Shown piece after piece: positions 43,061-51,209 of a stretch of 64,000 nt of DNA. Source of the stretch: Treponema sp. (GTDB taxonomy: Bacteria > Spirochaetota > Spirochaetia > Treponematales > Breznakiellaceae); assembly GCA_009782555.1 (NCBI GenBank), contig WRIV01000001.1:124001-188000 (forward strand), written 5' to 3'. Below the pieces are notes generated by a model. That model was not told the DNA's origin. It did not search any database and saw only the letters and a program-made list of their open reading frames with translations. Made by a program: the position numbers and the translations under genes. Within the stretch, counting starts at the first letter, position 1. Each line of letters begins with the position of its first letter.

Positions 43061-43897
43061 TCAATCCACAAATCCCATTTTTTCCATCACAAGAACAGCT
43101 GCTGCAATACAGGCTGTTTCGGTGCGGAGCGCCCTTTGCCCCAGGCTTAAGCGGGTAAAACCTGCGCTTTCCAGGAGTTCACGTTCCCTATCACTCCAGC
43201 CTCGCTCCGAACCAACTGCCAGAACCACTTCTGTATCTTTTTGTAACACCTCCAACTGCGAAAAACTTCGCTGTGGCCTTACATTATCCGCCGCTAACAA
43301 AACAACATTTGGCACTTTACCCCCGCCATGGATGGCGGGTGGTTTGATGCATGGAGTTTGTGAAACAAACTCCGCAGATGGATTTGACAGGATCAAATCC
43401 ATCTGTACCCACTTATTAAGGCTTTGATATACTGCCAATTCTGGAAGCCGGGTATCGCGAGCCTGGACAGCCCCTTCTATTAATGCAGAGCGGGCGCCGC
43501 CGTCATCGAGCAATTTTGTATTCCGGTAACTTTTTTCTCCCAGTTCGGTACCCAGCAGATCCACCGATGCCAAGCCAAGGCTGGCACAGTCCCGCAGCAG
43601 CCGTTTAAGCTGGATGGGCCGGGGAAAGCCTACTCCAAGGCGCAGGGGTGTCCGGGGCGGGGGATCCGTTTCCAAGGTAAGGCTTATATGCAGTCCATTG
43701 GCGGTTATTTTTGTTATTTTCCCGGTTCCCAGTTTTCCTTCCAGAACGCCGGCATCAAAAGTATCTCCTTCTTTTTTGTGCAATACTTTAAGTAGATGTA
43801 CTGTCCTTTGATCCCTGCGGGGAAGAAAGGCATAGTCCTGTCCGGCAGAAGTATCCAGCGGGCGTAATTCTGTATCGAAAAAAAAGATCAAGTTCAC
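43061..43897 (-). CDS. rsmE: 16S rRNA m3U1498 methyltransferase RsmE
   Basis: 278 residues from GTG 43897, where the family's N-terminus (VNLIFFFD) begins; a longer frame to 44035 would overlap the upstream gene. An N-terminal PUA-like domain (AFLPRRDQRTVHLLKVLHKK) is followed by a SPOUT methyltransferase domain with the knot motif VVLAVGSERGWSDRE and LSLGQRALRTETACIAA. Methylates N3 of U1498 in the small-subunit rRNA. Position 38-45 shows the R..H..VLR-like RNA contact. It is the last gene of a minus-strand run that starts with two cyclase-fold proteins. Confidence 0.92.
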   Translation of the reverse strand: MNLIFFFDTELRPLDTSAGQDYAFLPRRDQRTVHLLKVLHKKEGDTFDAGVLEGKLGTGKITKITANGLHISLTLETDPPPRTPLRLGVGFPRPIQLKRLLRDCASLGLASVDLLGTELGEKSYRNTKLLDDGGARSALIEGAVQARDTRLPELAVYQSLNKWVQMDLILSNPSAEFVSQTPCIKPPAIHGGGKVPNVVLLAADNVRPQRSFSQLEVLQKDTEVVLAVGSERGWSDRERELLESAGFTRLSLGQRALRTETACIAAAVLVMEKMGFVD

Positions 43898-43913
43898 CGC
43901 ATTAGTATTGTTT

Positions 43914-44936
43914 TTACAGCCAGTGTCCAATATAACTGAATTTTTTGGTATGCCAGATTTTTCTGTCTTCGAATTCTCCCGCAGAAATAAAACTATCTTC
44001 CAGAGCCTTTGGGATTGTACCGTCAGGAAGATCACCGGAAATAGTCAGTCGTCCTGGTTCGGCCTTTTTGGTTCCCAGGTGAAAAACAAAATTTACCGCA
44101 TCGGATACCACCGTCCCAGTTCTTCCTGGAGGACTATAGCTTACTGATCCAAAATGAAGGGCAAAAACATAATTGGCCGGGATAGTCAGATCCAAAGTTT
44201 CCACCGCCAGCAGGGGGACAGAAACAAGCATCCGCATACAGGCAATAACCGCGGCTTCGGCGTTTTTTATCTTTGGGGGAAGAAGAAAGAGGCAGTCTCT
44301 GGCGGTGTCCATCCAGAGAAGTCCCTCTCCTTCCTGAAAGTGTTGGTGCAGGTAAGCCAGGAGCCGCTGGTGCATCTGGGTATAGATCTTTTCTCCAAGC
44401 CGGGAATTCAAGGCCATTTTTCCCTGGAGGGAACAATACAACAAGTAAAAGGGCATGGTCTTCCCTGGCTGCATATTCTTCCAGCCGGGAAAGGGACTTC
44501 CGGCTGGAATCTTGATCCCTGTTTTGGGAAGTCCCGCCGCCCCGGTTCCTTTGGAATCTTTTGGATCCCCCTTTATTGTTCCGTCGTCTGTGGGCCGCCA
44601 TGCGGCGGCAGCCTTTATCCGCTTTAGATCAATGCTTTTGTTTTTAAAGAAACCGGGGCCCAGATAATCGGAGGCTCCTTCAAAAAACAGTGCCGCAGGA
44701 TCATTGATGTCTCCCCTGGGATCAATGATTCCCCAGGGCGTATCTTTACACCGCTTTTTAAGCTGGGTCAGGATTTTTTTTTGATCCGCTGCGGCAATTC
44801 CCGAAACATCAAGGTAGGATATGTCTCCATTTTTTTGGGTATGTTTGGACAACGCCGCCATTCCTGAGAATTCGGCGTTTTTTGAAAAAGCAGTTTTTAA
44901 GGCGGCTTCTTTTTTTGTAAAAATATAAACGCTCAT
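43914..44936 (-). CDS. Degenerate cyclase-homology protein A
   Basis: 340 residues, cytoplasmic. The C-terminal half resembles a class III nucleotide cyclase fold: ALHFGSVSYSPPGRTGTVVS, then DAVNFVFHLGTKKAEPGRL and TISGDL, like the VN.A.RL and IS segments. The first metal Asp is missing (YLLYCSLQGK in place of F.DI.G), so cyclase activity is unlikely. The N-terminal ~165 residues are basic and unrecognised. GGAG lies 7 nt before the ATG. It lies 24 nt after the other cyclase-fold gene and 16 nt before rsmE. A partner or pseudo-enzyme role is inference. Confidence 0.6.
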   Translation of the reverse strand: MSVYIFTKKEAALKTAFSKNAEFSGMAALSKHTQKNGDISYLDVSGIAAADQKKILTQLKKRCKDTPWGIIDPRGDINDPAALFFEGASDYLGPGFFKNKSIDLKRIKAAAAWRPTDDGTIKGDPKDSKGTGAAGLPKTGIKIPAGSPFPGWKNMQPGKTMPFYLLYCSLQGKMALNSRLGEKIYTQMHQRLLAYLHQHFQEGEGLLWMDTARDCLFLLPPKIKNAEAAVIACMRMLVSVPLLAVETLDLTIPANYVFALHFGSVSYSPPGRTGTVVSDAVNFVFHLGTKKAEPGRLTISGDLPDGTIPKALEDSFISAGEFEDRKIWHTKKFSYIGHWL

Positions 44937-44960
44937 GTACAGCTCCGTTCTGTTAGGACG

Positions 44961-45887
44961 TTATCCATTTTCCTGTTTTATTTGATAAACCCGGTATTTA
45001 TCGGCAGAGATAACTTTTGTAGTGCTAAGGATGTTAAGCAAAAGCTGGGACTGTATGGCTACCAAGTTTTCGGAAATTACCATGGAATTGGGAACCGCTG
45101 CCTTTGATTCCAGAGTTATAGCTTTCCTCACCAAATCGGCCCTTAAACATTCTGTTTCGCTGTTTGAATAAACGATCGATCCCGAATGAACAGAAAGGCG
45201 TATCTTGATTTCAGAATTCAGGGGATTACCTATTTTATTGTACACAAACATTTCGTTTAGAATTTCCATTCCCGCCCAGATCACCATATTACTGTAGTTG
45301 CCCAGCATAAATGCTGCCAGGGCGCCGTCTCCTTCCCAGGACCATAGCCTGCCCAGCCGGGAAACCACTGCCTTGGTAACGATTTTTCTTAAATCGCCAT
45401 AGGCTTTGTCAATTAGCTGTTTTGAATTTTCCTTGACAAGGATCGAGTTTCCCGCAATGTCCAGCCGCAGCACCGCCATCTGCCGTTCATCGCCTTCTAG
45501 AAGACGGCCCCAATTCCGGGTGATTCGTTCCCGCTGATTTTCAAAAAACTGGCCCGTAGTTTTGTCAAAGCTATACCCTGCCTTAATTACATCGTCTATT
45601 ACATCATCCAAACCCCGCAGGCTTTGGCGGCGGCCCATGTAACCTTCGGTATTCACCCGGTTCAGCAATTCAACAAAATCTATATAGTATCCTTCGTGCA
45701 GTATATCTGTAACAATCCGACTGGCTGCATCCTGGTTGTCTATGGGATGACCTTTTGGATAGCCGCTTCTTTTATAAATGTCATAACCCGGAAGGACCAT
45801 TCCAGCAAAACGGACCATATCCGGTACCGAAAAGGATGAGTACAAACACCTGCGGCAGAATCTGGGAGAAAAATTGGCATTACCCAT
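44961..45887 (-). CDS. Cyclase-homology protein B (metal Asp residues kept)
   Basis: 308 residues. Residues about 1-135 form an unrecognised domain with a Cys-rich start (CRRCLYSS). Residues about 140-300 match the class III adenylate/guanylate cyclase fold: VLRLDIAGNSILV with the first metal Asp, WSWEGDGALAAF with the second, IRLSVHSGSIVYSN and LVRKAITLESKAAVPNSMVI. The usual transition-state Asn and Arg are not evident. Product, if any, is unknown; it may be a diverged sensor. It precedes protein A by 24 nt, and the two could form a heterodimer. Confidence 0.7.
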   Translation of the reverse strand: MGNANFSPRFCRRCLYSSFSVPDMVRFAGMVLPGYDIYKRSGYPKGHPIDNQDAASRIVTDILHEGYYIDFVELLNRVNTEGYMGRRQSLRGLDDVIDDVIKAGYSFDKTTGQFFENQRERITRNWGRLLEGDERQMAVLRLDIAGNSILVKENSKQLIDKAYGDLRKIVTKAVVSRLGRLWSWEGDGALAAFMLGNYSNMVIWAGMEILNEMFVYNKIGNPLNSEIKIRLSVHSGSIVYSNSETECLRADLVRKAITLESKAAVPNSMVISENLVAIQSQLLLNILSTTKVISADKYRVYQIKQENG

Positions 45888-45916
45888 GAAGGTAAGTTTA
45901 CCATAGAAAGGAAAAA

Positions 45917-47050
45917 ATGTATAGTACGATGGTGAAGAAGATGAGTTCTTTTTTTCTTACTATTTTGCCTTCTCTTTTTTCGGCGGCGTTTATTGCTGCG
46001 GCACTGCCGCTTTTTTCCGGCTGCTATACCCTTAAACAGGGAACAACCCTGCTAGGGTATCTGGGAAAAGCCGTACCTCTGGAAAAACTGGCGGACTACA
46101 GTGAAACGGGAAGTGATACGTCAGTTCAAACTTTTGTAGAGCGGATAGAGGACATACGCCGTTTTTCCATGGAAGAGCTGGGTTTAAAGACAGGTAAAAA
46201 TTATGCCAGTTATGTTGAACTGGATAGGAATTATCTGGCCGCAGTGGTTTCCGCCTGTGCGGCAGATTCCTTTACCCGCCATGAATGGCGTTTCCCTGTG
46301 GTGGGGACCGTACCTTACAAGGGTTTTTTTGATCCAAAAGATGCACAGAAGGAAGCGGCAAAACTCAAGACAAAGGGACTGGATGTGTGGATTAGAGGCG
46401 TGGATGCTTTTAGCACCCTGGGCTGGTTTAAGGATCCTCTTTATTCGTACATGAAAAACTATACCGATTATCAGCTGGCTGATCTTATCATTCATGAATT
46501 GCTTCACGCCACGGTATTTATAAAAGGCAGAGTTCAGTTTAATGAGCAGTTAGCGAATTTTACCGGTACCCTGGGTGCCCGGCTCTATATAGAAAAACGT
46601 TTTGGCCTTGATTCTGAAGAATACCTTTCCATAGACAGCGAATCCGCCGACTATCGTTCTTACCGGGAATTTATAACGGAATTAATTGCCGAACTGGAAA
46701 CGATGTATACCAGGAAAAATTTAAGCATGGAAGAAAAACTTCTGGAGAAAGAACGGATCATAAAAACGGCTCAGGATCGGTTTGAAACAGAATACGAAAA
46801 CCGTTTTCAAAGCAAACACTACCGTGGCTTTTCCAAACTGCCGGTGAACAACGCGTACCTGGATTTGTACCGGCTCTACCACGAAGAAGATAATTTTTTT
46901 GAGGACCTTTTTAAAACAATTCCAGGAGATAACCTGTTCAAACTACATTCCCTTATTGAAGTTGCCGCTTCCCTTAATTCCCGCGAAGCGCGGAAGGATC
47001 CCTGGAATGCACTAAAGACGGAACTCGCTCTCCGGTTTGATCAAATATAA
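45917..47050 (+). CDS. Putative aminopeptidase lipoprotein (COG4324 type)
   Basis: 377 residues. Signal peptide ends LFSGC with Cys at about residue 36, a lipoprotein. The mature protein has QGTTLLGYLGKAVPLEKL, FSTLGWFKDPLYSYMKNYTD, a zinc motif IIHELLHATVFIKG and FNEQLANFTGTLGARLYI, the pattern of predicted aminopeptidases of this group. The substrate is unknown; the membrane-linked location suggests peptide turnover in the periplasm. AAAGGA lies 6 nt before the ATG. It diverges from cyclase-homology protein B by 29 nt. Confidence 0.85.
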   Translation: MYSTMVKKMSSFFLTILPSLFSAAFIAAALPLFSGCYTLKQGTTLLGYLGKAVPLEKLADYSETGSDTSVQTFVERIEDIRRFSMEELGLKTGKNYASYVELDRNYLAAVVSACAADSFTRHEWRFPVVGTVPYKGFFDPKDAQKEAAKLKTKGLDVWIRGVDAFSTLGWFKDPLYSYMKNYTDYQLADLIIHELLHATVFIKGRVQFNEQLANFTGTLGARLYIEKRFGLDSEEYLSIDSESADYRSYREFITELIAELETMYTRKNLSMEEKLLEKERIIKTAQDRFETEYENRFQSKHYRGFSKLPVNNAYLDLYRLYHEEDNFFEDLFKTIPGDNLFKLHSLIEVAASLNSREARKDPWNALKTELALRFDQI

Positions 47051-47089
47051 CATATTGACCCGATTCCTTTACAACGGTATAGTTCTGAT

Positions 47090-48652
47090 GTGAACAAGGT
47101 TCTAAAAGAAAAAATAATGGAAGCCTTTTCTTCGGTTCTCCCGATTACAATAATTGTTTTAATAGTCAGCGTAATTCTGCCCAACTCCATGGCTTCGGGG
47201 ACTATTTTAATGTTCCTGGCTGGATCGGTGATGCTTGTGGTCGGCATGGGTTTTTTTACCATGGGGGCGGATATGGCCATGATGCCCATGGGAGAAGGTA
47301 TGGGCATTCAGCTTACCAAAAGTTCAAAGCTGGCACTTATTATCCTTGGTTGTTTTGTGATGGGAGCAATTATCACTGTTGCCGAGCCGGACTTGCAGGT
47401 ACTGGCATTGCAGGTCCCTTCCATTCCGAACGACAAACTGGTTTTTACTGTTGCAGGAGGAGTTGGATTATTCCTGGTCATCGCCATATTGCGGCCTCTT
47501 ATTAAGATCCGGCTTTCGACTTTGCTGATATTTTTTTATCTCATAACTTTTGGATTGGTCTGTTTTGCCCCCAATACCTTTATTCCCGTGGCCTTTGACT
47601 CCGGCGGCGTTACCACAGGCCCCATTACGGTCCCCTTTATCCTGGCCATGGGATCGGGCGTGGCCTCCATTAGGAGCGACAAAGATTCTTTAGATGACAG
47701 CTTTGGCCTGGTGGCCCTGTGCAGTGTGGGACCTATTTTGGCGGTACTCCTTTTGGGTATTTTCTACGGGCCGCAGTCTGCAGAAGTGAAACCTCACATT
47801 GTCCTTGAAGCACCCACTTCCCAGGCTGTGGTAAAGCATTTTACCGATAAACTTCCCGAATTTTTTGTGGATGTGTCCAAGGCTTTGGGATCCATTGTAT
47901 TTTTCTTTATTGTCCTTCAGCTTGTTTCCCGGCGGTACAAACGCCACCAGCTTGGCCGTATCGCCATTGGTTTTCTTTACACAATGTTCGGCCTGGTGCT
48001 TTTTTTAACCGGGGTAAATGTAGGGTTTATTCCGGTGGGACACCTTCTGGGATTACAGTTGGCGGCATCGGAGTTTAAATGGGCTTTGGTTCCTCTTGGG
48101 GCATTGGTTGGCTACTTCATCGTAGCGGCAGAACCGGCGGTCCATGTACTTAACAAGCAGGTCGAGGAAATTTCTTCCGGGGCCATCACCGCAAAAATGA
48201 TGAATAGGGGACTTGCCATTGGAATGGCTGCGGCGCTGACAATCACCATGATACGCATTCTGCTGAGTATACCCATTATGTGGATTTTGATCCCCGGTTA
48301 CATTTTTGCCATCGCCCTCACATTTTTTGTACCCCGGATTTTTACCGGTATCGCCTTTGATTCCGGCGGCGTATGTTCGGGTCCCATGAGTACCACCTTC
48401 CTTTTGCCCCTGGCGATGGGAACCTCCGAAGGAGCGGGCAGGCACATGATGATTGACGCCTTCGGCATTGTAGCCATGGTTGCTATGACACCCTTAATCG
48501 TGATCCAGATGATGGGCCTTATTTACCAGTTCAGGACCAAAGAAGCCGCCGCCCTTACCCAAGCCCAGACCGCCGCCATCAGCGCCGTTTCTACCGGCGA
48601 AATTATTGATTGGGGGGAAATAACGGTTTTTGAGGGAGGAGGAAATGGCTAA
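47090..48652 (+). CDS. DUF1538 duplicated membrane protein
   Basis: 520 residues from GTG 47090 (ATG 47117 is possible). About 12-14 hydrophobic helices in two homologous halves: FDSGGVTTGPITVPFILAMG in the first and FDSGGVCSGPMSTTFLLPLA in the second; AEPDLQVLALQVPSI and AEPAVHVLNKQVEEI repeat likewise. The family is a membrane protein of unknown function (DUF1538), and the double-half build is that of transporters and channels. The next gene overlaps by 8 nt and encodes tandem P-II-like domains, so the transport is probably regulated by a small-molecule sensor. Substrate unknown. Confidence 0.85.
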   Translation: MNKVLKEKIMEAFSSVLPITIIVLIVSVILPNSMASGTILMFLAGSVMLVVGMGFFTMGADMAMMPMGEGMGIQLTKSSKLALIILGCFVMGAIITVAEPDLQVLALQVPSIPNDKLVFTVAGGVGLFLVIAILRPLIKIRLSTLLIFFYLITFGLVCFAPNTFIPVAFDSGGVTTGPITVPFILAMGSGVASIRSDKDSLDDSFGLVALCSVGPILAVLLLGIFYGPQSAEVKPHIVLEAPTSQAVVKHFTDKLPEFFVDVSKALGSIVFFFIVLQLVSRRYKRHQLGRIAIGFLYTMFGLVLFLTGVNVGFIPVGHLLGLQLAASEFKWALVPLGALVGYFIVAAEPAVHVLNKQVEEISSGAITAKMMNRGLAIGMAAALTITMIRILLSIPIMWILIPGYIFAIALTFFVPRIFTGIAFDSGGVCSGPMSTTFLLPLAMGTSEGAGRHMMIDAFGIVAMVAMTPLIVIQMMGLIYQFRTKEAAALTQAQTAAISAVSTGEIIDWGEITVFEGGGNG

Positions 48653-49433
48653 AAAATCCCTGCTTTCGAAGTTTTTTTCCAAACAGCCCATCCCACAACA
48701 AGATCCGGAGAAAGAGCAGAGAAAAATACCGGAACTAAAGATGATTTTTTTTATCGTTGACTGGAATCAGTACAAAGTCATTTCCAATCTGCTTGATGAA
48801 GAAAAAGTTCGTTTGCATTTTGTCAGCAAGGGAAAAGGAACCGCCAGTTCCGAAATCCTGGATTTGCTGGGCATCGGCGCCAGTGAAAAAGCGGTGGTGA
48901 TCTGTCTGGAGCAGACGGTACTGGCGCCGGTGTTATTAAAGGAAGCGCGGAAAAAACTCGGCTTCCACAGAGCTGGCGCAGGTATTGCTTTTACGATACC
49001 CCTTTCGGGGATCAACAGTCCGATTTTGCAGGTTTTTAAACAGAGTATTCATAAAAACGAAAAAATCGTCGGGGAGCCCAAAAATGCAGGCCCGGCAGTT
49101 GAGGGAGGAAACATGGCAGATCAATTTACCCACGATCTTATCATATCCATTGTGAATCAGGGTTACAGCGATGAATTTATGAATACCGCCCGGGAAGCGG
49201 GGGCCAGCGGAGGCACGGTGCTGAACGCCAGGGGTCAGGCCCACGAAGGGACCGTTAAATTCTTTGGAGTTTCAATACAGGATGAAAAAGAAATAATTAT
49301 TATCCTGGCCAGCCGGGAAAAGAAGATCCCCATCATGCGGGCGGTATGCGATGCTCACGGTCTTAACAGCAAGGCCCAGGGAATTGTATTTTCCCTGCCG
49401 GTGGATAAGGTCCTGGGCCTAAGTGCTGAATAG
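48645..49433 (+). CDS. Tandem P-II-like regulator partner of DUF1538 protein
   Basis: 262 residues with GGAGGA before ATG 48645. Two ferredoxin-like P-II-type domains in tandem: about 30-140 (KMIFFIVDWNQYKVISNLLD, VVICLEQTVLAPVLLKEARK, GIAFTIPLSGI) and about 155-262 (HDLIISIVNQGYSDEFMNTA, GGTVLNARGQAHEGTVKFFG, EKEIIIILASREKKIPIMRA, GIVFSLPVDKV). The second half retains a T-loop-like GTVLNARGQ but has no uridylylation Tyr. The pair is coupled to the DUF1538 gene by an 8-nt overlap. By analogy with AmtB-GlnK, it may gate the membrane protein; this is inference. Confidence 0.82.
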   Translation: MAKKSLLSKFFSKQPIPQQDPEKEQRKIPELKMIFFIVDWNQYKVISNLLDEEKVRLHFVSKGKGTASSEILDLLGIGASEKAVVICLEQTVLAPVLLKEARKKLGFHRAGAGIAFTIPLSGINSPILQVFKQSIHKNEKIVGEPKNAGPAVEGGNMADQFTHDLIISIVNQGYSDEFMNTAREAGASGGTVLNARGQAHEGTVKFFGVSIQDEKEIIIILASREKKIPIMRAVCDAHGLNSKAQGIVFSLPVDKVLGLSAE

Positions 49434-49497
49434 CCCCTTGTTTTTTTTGGGTTTTTATTTTATTTTGTATTATTAATATTAATGATGGAGGATAATA

Positions 49498-49941
49498 ATG
49501 AAAAAAAATACTGTCATGGGGCTGCTTATTATTGCCTTGATCATCCTGGTAATTTCCGGATGCGGTTCTGCTCCGCCTCCTGCTTCCGATCCAGTTACAA
49601 CGACTCAACAGCCAGAGGGAGGGAGTTTGATCCTCGAAGGAGCGGCTTACCACACAGTTGTCAGAGGCGATACCCTTGCTGATATTGCTGCCGTAAGATA
49701 TGGCGGGTCGAATATGTATTTTTTCCCCCTTATCAGGCTTGCCAATACAAGCGAAGTTCCTGATCCCGATGTTATTGAAGTTGGACAGAGGCTGGTTGTA
49801 CCCGATCTTCAGCGGAATCTGAACAACAACGGTGCCAAGGCTTTGCTCAAAAATGATATGCTTTCTGTTGCAAGACAGTATGAAAAACAAGGTAAACCGG
49901 CTGCTACTTCGAGGCTGAGAAACCTGGCAGACAAGATTTAA
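49498..49941 (+). CDS. LysM-domain lipoprotein
   Basis: 147 residues. The signal peptide ends LVISGC (Cys at about residue 22). After a Pro/Thr-rich spacer a LysM domain follows (AAYHTVVRGDTLADIAAVRY to VIEVGQRLVVP), which binds peptidoglycan. The C-terminal 30 residues are helical and basic. GGAGG lies 7 nt before the ATG. It is set between the P-II gene and metK. A strong terminator follows. A role in attaching the envelope to the wall is likely from the domain. Confidence 0.88.
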   Translation: MKKNTVMGLLIIALIILVISGCGSAPPPASDPVTTTQQPEGGSLILEGAAYHTVVRGDTLADIAAVRYGGSNMYFFPLIRLANTSEVPDPDVIEVGQRLVVPDLQRNLNNNGAKALLKNDMLSVARQYEKQGKPAATSRLRNLADKI

Positions 49942-49977
49942 AGAACAAGCCATTGTGAATTGATAAAGTCTCATGAT

Positions 49978-50012
49978 AAACCAGGTTATGTATTGAACAT
50001 ACCTGGTTTTTT
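49978..50012 (+). terminator. Rho-independent terminator in front of metK
   Basis: AAACCAGG-T-TATGT, loop ATTGA, ACATA-CCTGGTTT: 13 base pairs with one bulge, then a run of six T. It ends 10 nt before the metK ribosome site. It terminates the LysM gene, or attenuates metK if that gene's promoter lies upstream. Confidence 0.75.
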
Positions 50013-50034
50013 GTTCTTGATAAAGGAGGTCTTC

Positions 50035-51201
50035 ATGGAAAACCGACGTTACTTTTTTACTTCTGAATCAGTGGGAGAGGGACATCCGGATAAGCTCTGC
50101 GATCAGGTATCGGATGCGATCCTAGACGCCTGCCTAAAGGATGATCCGGAAAGCCGGGTTGCCTGTGAGACTTTTGCCTCTACCTCCCTGGTACTTGTGG
50201 GAGGAGAGATCACTACAAAAACTTTTGTGGATTTTCAGGAAATTGTCAGAAAAGTGGCTGAGGAAATCGGCTATACCGATCCTGATTACGGTCTGGATTG
50301 TCATTCCATGGCGGTTCTGGACATGATCCACAGCCAGTCTCCGGATATCAGCCAGGGTGTTTCCGGCACGGGGCTGAAAAAATACAAGGGCCGGCAAGGA
50401 GCGGGAGACCAGGGGATGATGTTTGGTTTTGCCTGCAATGAAACCAAAGAACTGATGCCCCTGCCTATTACCATGGCCCACAAGATACTTTTTGCGGCAG
50501 CCAAACTGCGGAAAAGCAAAACGATAAAATGGCTCAGACCCGATGCAAAAAGCCAGGTAACAGTTGAATACGAGGGGCACAAACCAATACGCATCGAAGC
50601 TGTGGTAGTTTCCCATCAGCATGATCCTGATATTTCCTACAAAGACATAGAGTCCGGTATTATTGAAAAAATTATCAAGCCCGTACTGGAACCAACGGGG
50701 CTCCTGGATGCTAAAACCAAATACTACATTAATCCCACCGGGCGTTTTGTTGTGGGGGGACCCTTCGGCGATACGGGCCTCACGGGCCGAAAGATCATCG
50801 TAGACACCTACGGCGGCATGGGCCGCCACGGAGGAGGCGCTTTTTCCGGCAAAGACCCCACCAAGGTGGATCGTTCCGCCGCTTATGCCGCCCGGTATGT
50901 GGCAAAAAATGTGACCGCTGCAAAGCTGGCGGAACGCTGCGAAGTGGAACTGGCCTATGCCATCGGCGTTCCTTTTCCCGTATCAGTAATGATCGATACC
51001 TTTGGCACTTCTGCGGTTCCGGAAAAAAAGATCGAAGATGCAGTAAAAAAAGTATTTGATCTTACTCCGGCAGGGATTATCAAAACTCTGGATCTCCGCC
51101 GTCCCATTTACCGGAAAACCGCATCCTACGGTCACTTTGGCCGCAGTGAATTCCCCTGGGAAAAAACTGACAAAACCGAGGAACTGAAAAAGGCTCTCTA
51201 A
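50035..51201 (+). CDS. metK: S-adenosylmethionine synthetase MetK
   Basis: 388 residues. Makes S-adenosylmethionine from methionine and ATP. Marks: [73 protein letters not shown] and [21 protein letters not shown] start at ATG 50035 with AAAGGAGGT 5 nt upstream. A terminator ends 10 nt before that ribosome site, so attenuation is possible. No S-box or other SAM riboswitch was recognised. Confidence 0.97.
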   Translation: MENRRYFFTSESVGEGHPDKLCDQVSDAILDACLKDDPESRVACETFASTSLVLVGGEITTKTFVDFQEIVRKVAEEIGYTDPDYGLDCHSMAVLDMIHSQSPDISQGVSGTGLKKYKGRQGAGDQGMMFGFACNETKELMPLPITMAHKILFAAAKLRKSKTIKWLRPDAKSQVTVEYEGHKPIRIEAVVVSHQHDPDISYKDIESGIIEKIIKPVLEPTGLLDAKTKYYINPTGRFVVGGPFGDTGLTGRKIIVDTYGGMGRHGGGAFSGKDPTKVDRSAAYAARYVAKNVTAAKLAERCEVELAYAIGVPFPVSVMIDTFGTSAVPEKKIEDAVKKVFDLTPAGIIKTLDLRRPIYRKTASYGHFGRSEFPWEKTDKTEELKKAL

Positions 51202-51209
51202 AACTTTTT

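Noticed and set aside
49434-49497. T-rich stretch and ATTAATATTAAT palindrome before the LysM gene
   Set aside because: CCCC/GGG pairing is too weak for a terminator and no well-spaced -35/-10 pair can be chosen with confidence.
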